A stretch of DNA of 64,000 nt from Acidobacteriota bacterium (GTDB taxonomy: Bacteria; Acidobacteriota; Polarisedimenticolia; Polarisedimenticolales; Polarisedimenticolaceae), in the NCBI GenBank assembly GCA_029861955.1, contig JAOTYK010000020.1, positions 1-64,000 of the forward strand, written 5' to 3'. The notes under the pieces are model-generated. The model saw nothing but the letters and a program-made list of their open reading frames with translations. It was not told the origin of the DNA and did not search any database. Shown piece by piece: positions 9,438 to 17,276 of the stretch. The translations under genes were made by a program, and so were the position numbers. Each line of letters opens with the position of its first letter. The first letter of the stretch is position 1.

Positions 9438-9848
9438 ATGAAACACTTGGCAGTCCGCGATCTGATGACCGCGACGCCATTCTCGCTCACGGGAGATGCA
9501 ACACTCTTCGAGCTCGGCGAGCTGATGGACGACAAGGGTATCCGGCATGTGCCCGTCGTCGACGACGACGGCGAGGTCATCGGTCTGGTCTCCCAGCGTG
9601 ATTTCGTCCGCATGGCCCTGGCGCCGGCAGAATCGCTTCCGGTCAGCTTGCAGGTTGACGCGCTTCATGTCGGCACGGTGGCCGACGTGATGGTGAACGA
9701 CGTCGAGACCGTGGATCCTGACACCAACATCGCCAGTGCGGCTCGAGTGATGCTGGAAAACAAGTTCGGCTGTCTGCCGGTGGTGGAAGGCTCACGACTG
9801 GTGGGCATCCTCACCGAGGCCGACTTCGTTCGTCGGTTCGCCGGCTGA
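9438..9848 (+). CDS. Two-CBS-domain protein
   Basis: Small cytosolic protein of 136 residues made of a CBS pair (Bateman module). The first CBS opens with VRDLMTATPFSLTGDATLFELGELM; the second opens with VADVMVNDVETVDPDTN. Each has the conserved HVPVVDDDGEVIGLVSQRDF or CLPVVEGSRLVGILTEADF strand. Such stand-alone modules bind adenosine nucleotides and regulate partner enzymes or channels. The partner is unknown. The start has GGAGG at a proper distance. It ends five bases from the convergent barrel gene. Confidence 0.9.
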   Translation: MKHLAVRDLMTATPFSLTGDATLFELGELMDDKGIRHVPVVDDDGEVIGLVSQRDFVRMALAPAESLPVSLQVDALHVGTVADVMVNDVETVDPDTNIASAARVMLENKFGCLPVVEGSRLVGILTEADFVRRFAG

Positions 9849-9853
9849 CGGCC

Positions 9854-10966
9854 CTAGAACCGCTTGTTGTAGTCGACACGCAGCCGACTGCCGTCCTCGA
9901 CGCTGCTCAGCGCCTCTACCAGATAGAGCCGCGCGACGAGGTTGCTGCCCTCCCCCAACCCGTAGGCGAAGCGGAGTTCGTGTCCGCGGAAGTCACTTGC
10001 ACGGGTCTGCGGCCCGTTGCCCCAACGCACCCAGTCGTCCTGAGAGAACGAGCTGTTGACGGCCAATCGCTCGATCCGGGCGACGTACCAGGCCAGCAGC
10101 CAGTCGCCCCGTTCCTTCGTCGCGCCCCAGTGGAGTGAGCCGACCCAGCCCGACGTCCGGTCGGCGTCGGGATCACCGGGGTAGTCCTGGCTGTTCTCGA
10201 TCAGGTCGCCACCGACTCGCAGGGGACGACCGCCGGCCTTCAACTTGAGTTGGGCGCTGACGACCTGAAGACGGTAGTCACGCATGTCGTTGCCGTTCAG
10301 GAGGATCGTTCCCGAGCCGATTGGATCGGCGTCCAGATTCAGCAGACCGGCAGCGACGGTGACGTCGAGCCGCTCCCCGTCGTGGCTGTAGACCCCCTGG
10401 GCGCTGAGCAGGCTCCCGAAGAACTCGTTCATCCCCTCGGGAAGCGTGAAGTAGCCCCCCTGAAATCCGAGCGTGCCACGCTTGCCGATCGTCTGTTGAT
10501 GACCGACACCCACGCCGGCCGGGGTCACGTCGTCGTCCCAGACCAACTCGTTTTGCTTCCAGAACGGAAGCGAGTTGCGGCCGGCCGACGCCCAGACGCC
10601 GTTCTTGAAGGTCGACTTCACGTACCAGCGGTCGAAGTTGAAATCGGTGGGACCGGTGTCGTTGTCGTCGAAGTCCAGCAGCGTCACGTGGGGCGACTGC
10701 TGGCTTAACTCGTTACCGCTGCGGAGTCGCATACCGAACTCCCAACGATCGTCGGGCTGATGGACGAATCCGACCCGAACCCGCACACGGAATCGTGTGC
10801 GGTCATCCCGCTCGACACCCATCGCGTCCTGCGAGTCCCAATCGGCCTCCAGCCGGGCCCGGAAGTCGGCGAAGATGCGAAACGTGTCGTTCTTGTAGAG
10901 GTCGGCGTGGGCCGGGGAGGCGAGAAGGATGAGAACCCACAATCCCAGTAAGCAGCGTCTTGCCAT
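9854..10966 (-). CDS. Outer-membrane beta-barrel, alginate-export/porin-like
   Basis: Exported protein of 370 residues with a signal peptide ending ASPAHA. The remainder alternates short amphipathic strands with acidic turns (FRIFADFRARLEADWDSQD, RTRFRVRVRVGFVHQPDD, WEFGMRLRSG). It ends in a strand with a terminal Phe (LRVDYNKRF), the classic BAM recognition signal. The pattern fits the alginate-export or putative-porin family. Substrate unknown. The start has a GAGGAAG site. Confidence 0.8.
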   Translation of the reverse strand: MARRCLLGLWVLILLASPAHADLYKNDTFRIFADFRARLEADWDSQDAMGVERDDRTRFRVRVRVGFVHQPDDRWEFGMRLRSGNELSQQSPHVTLLDFDDNDTGPTDFNFDRWYVKSTFKNGVWASAGRNSLPFWKQNELVWDDDVTPAGVGVGHQQTIGKRGTLGFQGGYFTLPEGMNEFFGSLLSAQGVYSHDGERLDVTVAAGLLNLDADPIGSGTILLNGNDMRDYRLQVVSAQLKLKAGGRPLRVGGDLIENSQDYPGDPDADRTSGWVGSLHWGATKERGDWLLAWYVARIERLAVNSSFSQDDWVRWGNGPQTRASDFRGHELRFAYGLGEGSNLVARLYLVEALSSVEDGSRLRVDYNKRF

Positions 10967-11110
10967 CAGTCTTCCTCGAGGCGGTAGTGAGCCAACATCC
11001 GGCCGACTCTAATCACTCGCGCATCCTTATTAACGGGACTGAATTGTAGCGCCTCCCGAGGGAATGACCAACGGTGGAGCGTGGGTTTGAGGGGGTTGAT
11101 GGGTTGGGCT

Positions 11111-11127
11111 ACTTTGTATTGAAAAGT
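11111..11127. promoter_or_regulatory. Operator 1 of the winged-helix regulator module, next to a -35 box
   Basis: ACTTTGTATTGAAAAGT is an imperfect palindrome with ACTTT/AAAGT arms. It matches operator 2 (12147-12163) at 15 of 17 positions, and both continue with A. A perfect -35 hexamer TTGACA follows at 11130-11135. A protein bound here would sit against the promoter of the membrane-protein/regulator pair. The winged-helix product of 11733-12128 is the natural candidate. The -10 element is poor (CAATCT at 11153) and the start codon is very near, so a leaderless transcript is possible. Confidence 0.6.
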
Positions 11128-11167
11128 ACTTGACATAGTGCGGGTTCGGGCCCAATCTTTATGAGCG

Positions 11168-11743
11168 ATGACCTCACTCCAGGCCCATGCGGAAGACAAC
11201 CTCCGCTTCATCCGTAAGACGATGGAGTCCACCGCCGCCTTCACGGCAGTCCCGGGCTGGGGCGGCGTCTGGATGGGTGTCGTGGGTCTGTTGGCCACGG
11301 GAATCACGCTGTTTCCTGTGGGTCAGTCTCATTGGCAGGCGGTCTGGTTCAGTGCGGCAGCGGTCGCCCTGGGCCTCGGTTCGATCACGCTCCTTCACAA
11401 GTCCCGCAAGGCGGGCGTGCAGGTCTATCGTGGCGCCGGCCGCCGATTCCTGTTCTGCCTGACACCGCCGATCGTGGCCGCCGCCGTCCTCACTCTGGTG
11501 CTGCGACGCGTCGACGCCATCGAGTCGATCCCGGGCACGTGGCTGTTGCTGTACGGTACGGCGGTCGTCACCGCCGGCGTCGTGTCGGTCCGTATCGTCC
11601 CGCTCCTGGGTCTGTGCTTCATGACGCTCGGCGCTTGCGCGTTCTTCACCCCGTTCAGCTGGACACCGTTGTGGATGGGTGTCGGCTTCGGTGGGCTACA
11701 CATCGTGTTCGGACTGATCATTGCGAGGCGTTATGGGGGCTAA
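11168..11743 (+). CDS. Membrane protein paired with a winged-helix regulator
   Basis: Protein of 191 residues. A soluble N-terminal helix (HAEDNLRFIRKTMESTAAFTAVPGWGG) is followed by five to six membrane helices and ends in [16 protein letters not shown]. From memory, this arrangement next to a small winged-helix regulator recurs in Acidobacteriota; its biochemical role is unknown. The regulator gene begins inside its last codons, so translation is likely coupled. It may sense a membrane state for the regulator; that is only inference. Confidence 0.75.
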   Translation: MTSLQAHAEDNLRFIRKTMESTAAFTAVPGWGGVWMGVVGLLATGITLFPVGQSHWQAVWFSAAAVALGLGSITLLHKSRKAGVQVYRGAGRRFLFCLTPPIVAAAVLTLVLRRVDAIESIPGTWLLLYGTAVVTAGVVSVRIVPLLGLCFMTLGACAFFTPFSWTPLWMGVGFGGLHIVFGLIIARRYGG

Positions 11744-12128
11744 GGAACAGCCGGCACAGAGCAAGCGCGGGAAAACCGCCCCGGCCAAGGAGCGCAAGCT
11801 CCGAGGGCTGGCCGGCTATCTTTCCGATCCCACGGCCAGGGACTTCGACCGCTTGATCTACGAGCGCGTACGGCTCGGTATCATGAGTGCATTGTCGGTC
11901 AACCCGAAGATGAGCTTCACCGAGTTGCGTGATCTGCTGGGGACCAGCGACGGCAACCTCAGTGTCCATGCCCGCAAGCTGGAAGAGGCCCACTACATCA
12001 ACTGCAACAAGACGTTTGAGGGGCGTACGCCCCGCACCGAATACAAGGCGACGGCCAAGGGGCGTCGCGCGTTGGAGCGCTACCTGGATCACATGGAGTC
12101 GTTGATCCAGGCGACACGAAACAAGTAG
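11733..12128 (+). CDS. Winged-helix transcriptional regulator
   Basis: DNA-binding protein of 131 residues. A basic N-terminal tail ([12 protein letters not shown]) leads into a MarR/ArsR-like winged helix: [44 protein letters not shown] as the recognition helix region, and the wing [20 protein letters not shown]. It belongs to the HTH_34-like group. ATG11733 overlaps the stop of the membrane gene by 11 bases and has GAGGCG upstream. Two near-identical palindromes flank the pair, one before the membrane gene and one over the start of the next gene. It therefore probably represses itself and the downstream lipid genes. Confidence 0.88.
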   Translation: MGAKEQPAQSKRGKTAPAKERKLRGLAGYLSDPTARDFDRLIYERVRLGIMSALSVNPKMSFTELRDLLGTSDGNLSVHARKLEEAHYINCNKTFEGRTPRTEYKATAKGRRALERYLDHMESLIQATRNK

Positions 12129-12146
12129 CTATTTTTTTGTGGAGGC

Positions 12147-12163
12147 ACTTTGTAATGCAAAGT
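12147..12163. promoter_or_regulatory. Operator 2, overlapping the isoprenyl synthase start codon
   Basis: ACTTTG-TAATG-CAAAGT is a perfect 6-base inverted repeat whose spacer contains the ATG start codon of the isoprenyl diphosphate synthase (12155-12157). The ribosome site GGAGG (12141-12145) lies directly upstream. It matches operator 1 at 15 of 17 positions. A bound regulator would block transcription as a roadblock just after initiation. Confidence 0.6.
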
Positions 12164-12880
12164 AATTTATTCGATGCGATCCACGTTGCCCTGATCATGG
12201 ACGGCAACGGTCGCTGGGCTCGTCGACTGGGTCGAGAACGTGTGGCCGGCCATCGGGAAGGTGCCCGGTCCGTCCGGAGGGTCGTCGAGGCCGCACCGGA
12301 TCTTGGTATCGGAACGTTGACGCTCTATGCGTTCTCGTCGGACAACTGGAGTCGGCCGAAAAAGGAAGTCGATATCCTGATGGGGCTGTTCCGTCGCTAT
12401 CTGCGCAACGAGCGGGCCCGCTGTATCCGCCACGGTGTGCGTATCAGCGTCGTCGGTCGTCGCGATCGGTTGGCTCCGGACCTGGTGCGGGAGATCGAAG
12501 TCAGCGAACGGGCGACGCGGCATGGCTCGCGACTCCATCTACGTATCGCCGTGGACTACTCGTCACGACAGGCGATCCTGCGGGCCGTTGCCGGTGGCAC
12601 CACGGGCGAACCCCTGACGGAAGAGTCGTTCGGCCAGCGGATCAACGAAGCCATGCATTCCGATCCACCGGCACCGGACGTCGACCTGCTGGTTCGAACC
12701 AGCGGCGAGCAACGGCTGAGTGACTTCCTGTTATGGGAGAGCGCGTACGCGGAACTGCTGTTCACTGACCGGATGTGGCCCGAATTCGACGAGGACGACC
12801 TGGCCGATGCCGTCGAGGCCTACCATCTGCGCAGTCGCCGCTTCGGTGCGCTGCCGGAGATCCAGGTGGCCGCGCAATGA
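12155..12880 (+). CDS. uppS: Isoprenyl (undecaprenyl-type) diphosphate synthase, cis-type
   Basis: Cis-prenyltransferase of 241 residues that condenses isopentenyl diphosphate onto an allylic primer. Family signatures are [13 protein letters not shown] near the start (catalytic Asp about residue 16), [27 protein letters not shown] and [30 protein letters not shown]. The length fits UppS. Its place in a regulated module with a radical SAM enzyme, not with cdsA/dxr, suggests a specialised second copy that makes a particular polyprenyl lipid. The start codon lies within operator 2. The stop overlaps the next start as ATGA. Confidence 0.93.
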   Translation: MQSNLFDAIHVALIMDGNGRWARRLGRERVAGHREGARSVRRVVEAAPDLGIGTLTLYAFSSDNWSRPKKEVDILMGLFRRYLRNERARCIRHGVRISVVGRRDRLAPDLVREIEVSERATRHGSRLHLRIAVDYSSRQAILRAVAGGTTGEPLTEESFGQRINEAMHSDPPAPDVDLLVRTSGEQRLSDFLLWESAYAELLFTDRMWPEFDEDDLADAVEAYHLRSRRFGALPEIQVAAQ

Positions 12881-14385
12881 GCGACTTCCTCCCCCCCGCC
12901 ATGCGTCGTGCGCCGGAGTTACCTCGCATCCGTGTCGCCGAGCCAAAGCCCCGGCATGCGTTGTTGATCAATCCGTTCTACCCGAAGGATCCTCACGCCA
13001 GCTTCGGCAAGCATGTGCTGACGCCCAGCCTGGCGCTGACCGGTGTCGCAGGCTCGACTCCCGAGAACTGGGAGGTGCGTTACTGGGACGAGAACCTGTT
13101 GCAGGGACCACCGCCTGCAGACCCGTTCCCGCAGGTCGTCGGCATCACGGTGCACTTGACGTTTGCCCGTCGCGCCTACGAGTTGGCCCACTGGTACCGC
13201 TCCCGCGGTGCGATCGTGATTCTCGGTGGCTTACACGTCTTGTCGTGTCCCGAGGAGGTTGCGCCCCACGCCGACGCGATCGCTATTGGCGAAGGTGTGC
13301 AACTGTGGCCGAGGATTCTGCAGGATATCGATGCCAACGACCTGCGACCGATCTACGAGGGCAGTTATCGCAGCCCGTACAAAGACGAGCCGCCCCCGCG
13401 ACGGGACCTGCTGGCGCGGGACTCGTACCTGACGACCTCGAGCGTGATCGCCACACGTGGATGTCACAACCGCTGTGGTTTCTGTTATCTGTCCACCGAG
13501 GGTCTGCGCATGCCTTACCAGCTGAGGGATGTCGATCAGGTGGCCGACGAGGTCCGGGCGGACGGTCAGCCCTACATCGTTTTCACCGACAACAACCTGG
13601 GCTCCCGACGGGATTACCTGAAGCAGCTTTGCCGACGCTTGCGAGACCTGGAGATCATCTGGAGTGCCGCGGTCACGATCGACGTGACAGACGACCCCGC
13701 GCTGGTGCGCGAGATGGCGCTTGCCGGATGTACCGGGGTGTTCGTCGGTTTCGAGTCGTTGGAGTTAGGCAACCTGCGGGACGCCCGCAAGAAGACGCCG
13801 GCACCGGAGGACTACGCCCGTCGGGTGGCGTTGCTGCACGACCACGGCATCCAGGTCAACGGCAGTTTCGTGCTGGGTTTCGATCACGACGGCCCCGACG
13901 TGTTCGAGCGGACGGCGGACTGGGTCGAGGCCAATCGGTTGGAGTGCGCGACGTTTCACATCCTGACCCCGTATCCGGGAACGCCGCTGTACCGGCAGTT
14001 CGAGAGCGAAGGACGACTGCTGCATCGAGACTGGGAGTTGTACGACACGGCCAACGTGGTCTTTCGGCCGAAGCGGATGAGTGTCGAGCAACTGGAAGAG
14101 GGGTATGCGGGGTTGTACCGCCGGCTCTTCTCTCACGGGTCGATCTGGCGGCGACGTCCGGCAGACCTGCGGGCGGTGTCGGCCTACCTGGCGATGAGCT
14201 ATCTGTACAAACGCTCGAATCGGATCTGGCACGCCCTCATCCGCAACCGGTTGACGGCGCGGATGTGGCGGCCGTTGATCGAGCTATCGCGGAGACGCCA
14301 TCTGAACTTCCGTCGGCGTTTGGCGGAGCGACCGATGGCCTCGTGTGCGCGGCGGGCGGAGAGTATGGTCAGTGCGGGGGTCTGA
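12877..14385 (+). CDS. B12-binding-domain radical SAM enzyme (class B type)
   Basis: Protein of 502 residues. Residues about 25-145 form a Rossmann-like cobalamin-binding domain ([45 protein letters not shown]) without the DxHxxG motif, as in many class B radical SAM proteins. The cluster motif is CHNRCGFC (Cys196, Cys200, Cys203), followed by a SAM barrel ([45 protein letters not shown]). Relatives include hopanoid methylases and other lipid-modifying enzymes. Coupling with the isoprenyl synthase suggests a polyprenyl or membrane-lipid substrate. That is inference; the product is unknown. Confidence 0.85.
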   Translation: MSDFLPPAMRRAPELPRIRVAEPKPRHALLINPFYPKDPHASFGKHVLTPSLALTGVAGSTPENWEVRYWDENLLQGPPPADPFPQVVGITVHLTFARRAYELAHWYRSRGAIVILGGLHVLSCPEEVAPHADAIAIGEGVQLWPRILQDIDANDLRPIYEGSYRSPYKDEPPPRRDLLARDSYLTTSSVIATRGCHNRCGFCYLSTEGLRMPYQLRDVDQVADEVRADGQPYIVFTDNNLGSRRDYLKQLCRRLRDLEIIWSAAVTIDVTDDPALVREMALAGCTGVFVGFESLELGNLRDARKKTPAPEDYARRVALLHDHGIQVNGSFVLGFDHDGPDVFERTADWVEANRLECATFHILTPYPGTPLYRQFESEGRLLHRDWELYDTANVVFRPKRMSVEQLEEGYAGLYRRLFSHGSIWRRRPADLRAVSAYLAMSYLYKRSNRIWHALIRNRLTARMWRPLIELSRRRHLNFRRRLAERPMASCARRAESMVSAGV

Positions 14386-14465
14386 TTATAAAATCTGATT
14401 GGAGACAGGTTGTTTGCTAAATGGGCAATAATCACTGGCTAATCACATATTATTGTGTGTCCTAG

Positions 14466-14494
14466 TTGACATCCGTTAATACACGACTTATCAT
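14466..14494 (+). promoter_or_regulatory. Near-consensus sigma-70 promoter of the hipBA-like operon
   Basis: TTGACA at 14466-14471 and TATCAT at 14489-14494 are separated by exactly 17 bases, in an AT-rich stretch unlike the GC-rich surroundings. The operator palindrome begins two bases after the -10 box, so a bound repressor would cover the transcription start. Confidence 0.75.
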
Positions 14495-14495
14495 T

Positions 14496-14521
14496 CTTTA
14501 TAGCCACTCGCAGCTATAAAG
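14496..14521. promoter_or_regulatory. HipB-like operator palindrome
   Basis: CTTTATAGC and GCTATAAAG are perfect 9-base arms separated by eight bases. E. coli HipB operators (TATCC-N8-GGATA) have the same eight-base spacing; here the core is TATAGC-N8-GCTATA. It lies between the -10 box and the antitoxin start codon, as expected for autorepression by the HipB-like protein. Confidence 0.75.
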
Positions 14522-14529
14522 AGTCATAA

Positions 14530-14892
14530 ATGCCGTACAAAGTGAATTTCTCCCTGGCCTCCAGCGACCAGATCGAATCGGCCCTGGCCCGGCGACTGGA
14601 AGCGATCCGCCTCAGCCGCAATATCACCCAGAGCCAACTGGCCCGTGAGGCCGGCGTCTCCCTCAGCACCATCAGTCGGCTGGTCCAGGACGGAAAGGGC
14701 ATCTCCCTCGACAGCTTCATCCGCATCCTGCAGGCCCTGAAGCTCCACGGTCATCTCGAGGCCCTGCTTCCGGACCCCGCCGTCAACCCGCTGGAGCGAA
14801 TCAAGGGTCGCGGCAAGCGACGACAACGGGCACGACCCAAGACGAAGGAGTCCGCGGAGTGGAGCTGGGGTGAGGACCCGGCCACACGATGA
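14530..14892 (+). CDS. hipB: HipB-like antitoxin/repressor (XRE helix-turn-helix)
   Basis: DNA-binding protein of 120 residues. The XRE/Cro helix-turn-helix spans about residues 20-75: LARRLEAIRLSRNITQSQLAREAGVS, then LSTISRLVQDGKGISLDSFIRILQAL. A basic tail (KGRGKRRQRARPK) ends in an acidic, tryptophan-containing segment like the HipB C-terminus that contacts HipA. The start overlaps no other gene, and the stop overlaps the toxin start as ATGA. It should bind the palindrome just upstream. Confidence 0.88.
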   Translation: MPYKVNFSLASSDQIESALARRLEAIRLSRNITQSQLAREAGVSLSTISRLVQDGKGISLDSFIRILQALKLHGHLEALLPDPAVNPLERIKGRGKRRQRARPKTKESAEWSWGEDPATR

Positions 14893-16181
14893 CCGACGCC
14901 TACGTCGATCTCTGGGGCCGAACGATCGGCGCCGTCTCCTGGTTCGATGATCGCCAGCTGGCGGCGTTCCAGTACACCGAGGAGTTCGCCGGTAGTGGGA
15001 TTCAGGTGGCACCCCTGACGATGCCTCTTCGCACGGCGCCCTACGAGTTCCCCGAACTGCCGAGGAAGTCCTTCAAGGGGTTACCCGGCATGCTGGCCGA
15101 CTGCCTGCCCGACCGGTTCGGGAACGCGTTGATCGATGTCTGGCTTGCGCAACAGAACCGAGACGCATCGACGTTCAATCCTGTGGAACGACTGTGTTAC
15201 ACGGGCAAGCGGGGGATGGGTGCGTTGGAGTTTCAGCCCGCGTTGAAACAGTCGCCGACCACCGCAAGACGTATTGAAGTCGATAGCCTCGTCGAACTCT
15301 CCAATCGGATTCTGAACCAACGGAGCCGGATGGAAGGTCGCTTCGACGGGGAAGACGATTCCCGCGTGATCGAAGACATCCTCCGTGTGGGTACCTCCGC
15401 CGGTGGAGCCCGGGCCAAGGCGATCCTGGCATGGAACGAACAGACCGGCGAATTTCGCTCCGGACAGGTGGACGCGGGCAAACCGTTCACCTATTGGCTG
15501 ATGAAGTTCGACGGAATCGAAGGGAACAAAGACAAGGAGATTGCCGACCCCCAGGGGTACGGAAGAATCGAATACGCCTACTACCTGATGGCGCAGGACG
15601 CGGGAATCATCATGATGCCATGTCGACTTCACGAAGAAGGCGGTCGGGCCCACTTCATGACCCGACGCTATGATCGCACCGACACCGGTGGGAAGTTGCA
15701 CTACCAGTCGCTGGCTGCCCTCGCGCACCACGACTTCGAGAGTGCCGGTGCTCATTCGTACGAGCAAGCGATCCTCGTGATCAAGCGACTCGGACTCTCT
15801 ACAGGCGATCGCGAACAACAAATACGACGTGCCTTCTTCAACATCATCGCCCGCAACCAGGATGATCACGTCAAAAACATCGGGTTCCTCATGGATCGCA
15901 AAGGTTTGTGGCGTCTCTCTCCGGCATTCGATGTTGTCTACAGCTACAACCCGCAGGGGAATTGGACATCGCAACATCAGATGAGCCTGAACGGCAAACG
16001 TGACGACTTCACGCGTGCGGATCTTCTCGCATTCGCAAAGATGGCAGGAATGAAGAGCGCCCGAGCAAGCCGACTCATCGACGAGATTCGCCTGGCGGTA
16101 CGCGGTTGGCCTAAACGCGCAGAGGACGCCGGCGTCGATCCCGACAACGCAAAGCGAATCGCGTCATTCCATCGCCTATAA
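14889..16181 (+). CDS. hipA: HipA-like Ser/Thr kinase toxin
   Basis: Kinase of 430 residues, the normal HipA length. The HipA N-terminal domain (VDLWGRTIGAVSWF) is followed by the HipA_C kinase core. Readable elements are the phosphate-loop segment GTSAGGARAKA (168-178) with the Ser that HipA autophosphorylates, a conserved Lys206 (LMKFD), the catalytic loop NQDDHVKN (323-330) and the metal-binding Asp348 in SPAFDVV. HipA phosphorylates glutamyl-tRNA synthetase in E. coli; related toxins use other targets. All catalytic residues seem intact. The AT-rich promoter region suggests the cassette arrived by transfer. Confidence 0.92.
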   Translation: MTDAYVDLWGRTIGAVSWFDDRQLAAFQYTEEFAGSGIQVAPLTMPLRTAPYEFPELPRKSFKGLPGMLADCLPDRFGNALIDVWLAQQNRDASTFNPVERLCYTGKRGMGALEFQPALKQSPTTARRIEVDSLVELSNRILNQRSRMEGRFDGEDDSRVIEDILRVGTSAGGARAKAILAWNEQTGEFRSGQVDAGKPFTYWLMKFDGIEGNKDKEIADPQGYGRIEYAYYLMAQDAGIIMMPCRLHEEGGRAHFMTRRYDRTDTGGKLHYQSLAALAHHDFESAGAHSYEQAILVIKRLGLSTGDREQQIRRAFFNIIARNQDDHVKNIGFLMDRKGLWRLSPAFDVVYSYNPQGNWTSQHQMSLNGKRDDFTRADLLAFAKMAGMKSARASRLIDEIRLAVRGWPKRAEDAGVDPDNAKRIASFHRL

Positions 16182-16371
16182 GGGACCGGCAAAAAGAGAG
16201 GGGCCCTATTCTTCTTCCTGAAAAGTAAATCCGTCCCTTTTTCGCCATTTCCTACGAACTGACCGTTCCCGCCGCACCTGGAGACGAAACAAGTTCGTCC
16301 GCAGTTGCCGCATTCGCCGTATCATCTCGACAAGTTCGCCCGTCTCCAAGGACGCCGAAACGAGTTGGGGG

Positions 16372-17184
16372 GTGATCGTGATTACTCAGTACACGTCGCG
16401 CGTCTTCGTCTTCGTAATACTTGCGCTGTTGCTCAACGCTTCTCCCGTTGTCGCATCGTTTCACTTCGCCCGAGTCGTCGAAGTGTTCTCGGGCTCCAAC
16501 GAACATCCGAATGCGCAGTACGTCGTGATCATGGCCTACTCCGACTTTCAATCTCAGTTCAACGGAGTGGAGGTCACCGTCTACGACAGTTCTGGATCGC
16601 AACTCGTCAGTCTCGGAACGATGACACAAAACCTTCCCAGCAATACGACGAACCAGATACCGATCCTGATTGCGACGAACACCGCACGCACCGTGTTCGG
16701 AATCGTTCCGGATCACACGGCGACCGGGGCCCTTCCGACCGACGGGCTGGTCTGTTTTCGCAAGGCTGCATCGGTTCCGGACTGCGTATCGTTCGGAGCC
16801 TACACGGGTGTCACAACGGTCGGCGGCTCGGAAGCGGGGTCTCCCGCAGCCAGCGTGCCGTCCGGCATGGCGTACGTTCGAGACCTGGGCGGTGATTCAA
16901 CCCTGCAGGCCCTCGACGACTCAAATGATTCGTCCGTCGATTTCTTTGCCGGAGTCCCGTCGCCCGGGAACTTCGCGGGCGCCCGTGTAAGCAACATCAG
17001 CGTCGACGGTAACGTCACACTAGACTGGGGCGTGAGCACGGTTGGTGGCTACACCATCCACAAGACTGACAACCCGGCGACCGTGCGGCTTTCGACCCCG
17101 GTGGCAGGGATCGCAGGCGTTAACTGGGTCGATCCCACGCCGAATCAGTTCCCCGGTTTGAGTTGCTACGTCGTCAAACCCTGA
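16372..17184 (+). CDS. Exported protein of unknown function
   Basis: Protein of 270 residues with a signal peptide (hydrophobic VFVFVILALLLN, cut near VVA-SFHF). The start is GTG16372 or GTG16378 behind a G-rich ribosome site. The body is beta-rich and low in Lys (ARVVEVFSGSNEHPNAQYVVIMAYSD), resembling lamin-tail-like or similar surface beta-sandwich domains. The last 65 residues (NVTLDWGVSTVGGYTIHK to LSCYVVKP) weakly recall the C-terminal module of five other exported proteins in the window. The 190 bases before it hold no recognisable gene. Confidence 0.65.
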   Translation: MIVITQYTSRVFVFVILALLLNASPVVASFHFARVVEVFSGSNEHPNAQYVVIMAYSDFQSQFNGVEVTVYDSSGSQLVSLGTMTQNLPSNTTNQIPILIATNTARTVFGIVPDHTATGALPTDGLVCFRKAASVPDCVSFGAYTGVTTVGGSEAGSPAASVPSGMAYVRDLGGDSTLQALDDSNDSSVDFFAGVPSPGNFAGARVSNISVDGNVTLDWGVSTVGGYTIHKTDNPATVRLSTPVAGIAGVNWVDPTPNQFPGLSCYVVKP

Positions 17185-17276
17185 CGAGCAATCCACCACA
17201 ATTTGGGTTAGAGTCGGGGTCGACGAGACCCCGGATTTAGGACCGGGTCCCGACAAGACGCAAGAAGGGACTACAA

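Noticed and set aside
12720-14420. A 566-codon open frame on the plus strand
   Set aside because: It is out of frame with the clear uppS and B12 radical SAM genes and has the Arg/Pro-rich composition of a shadow frame in GC-rich DNA.
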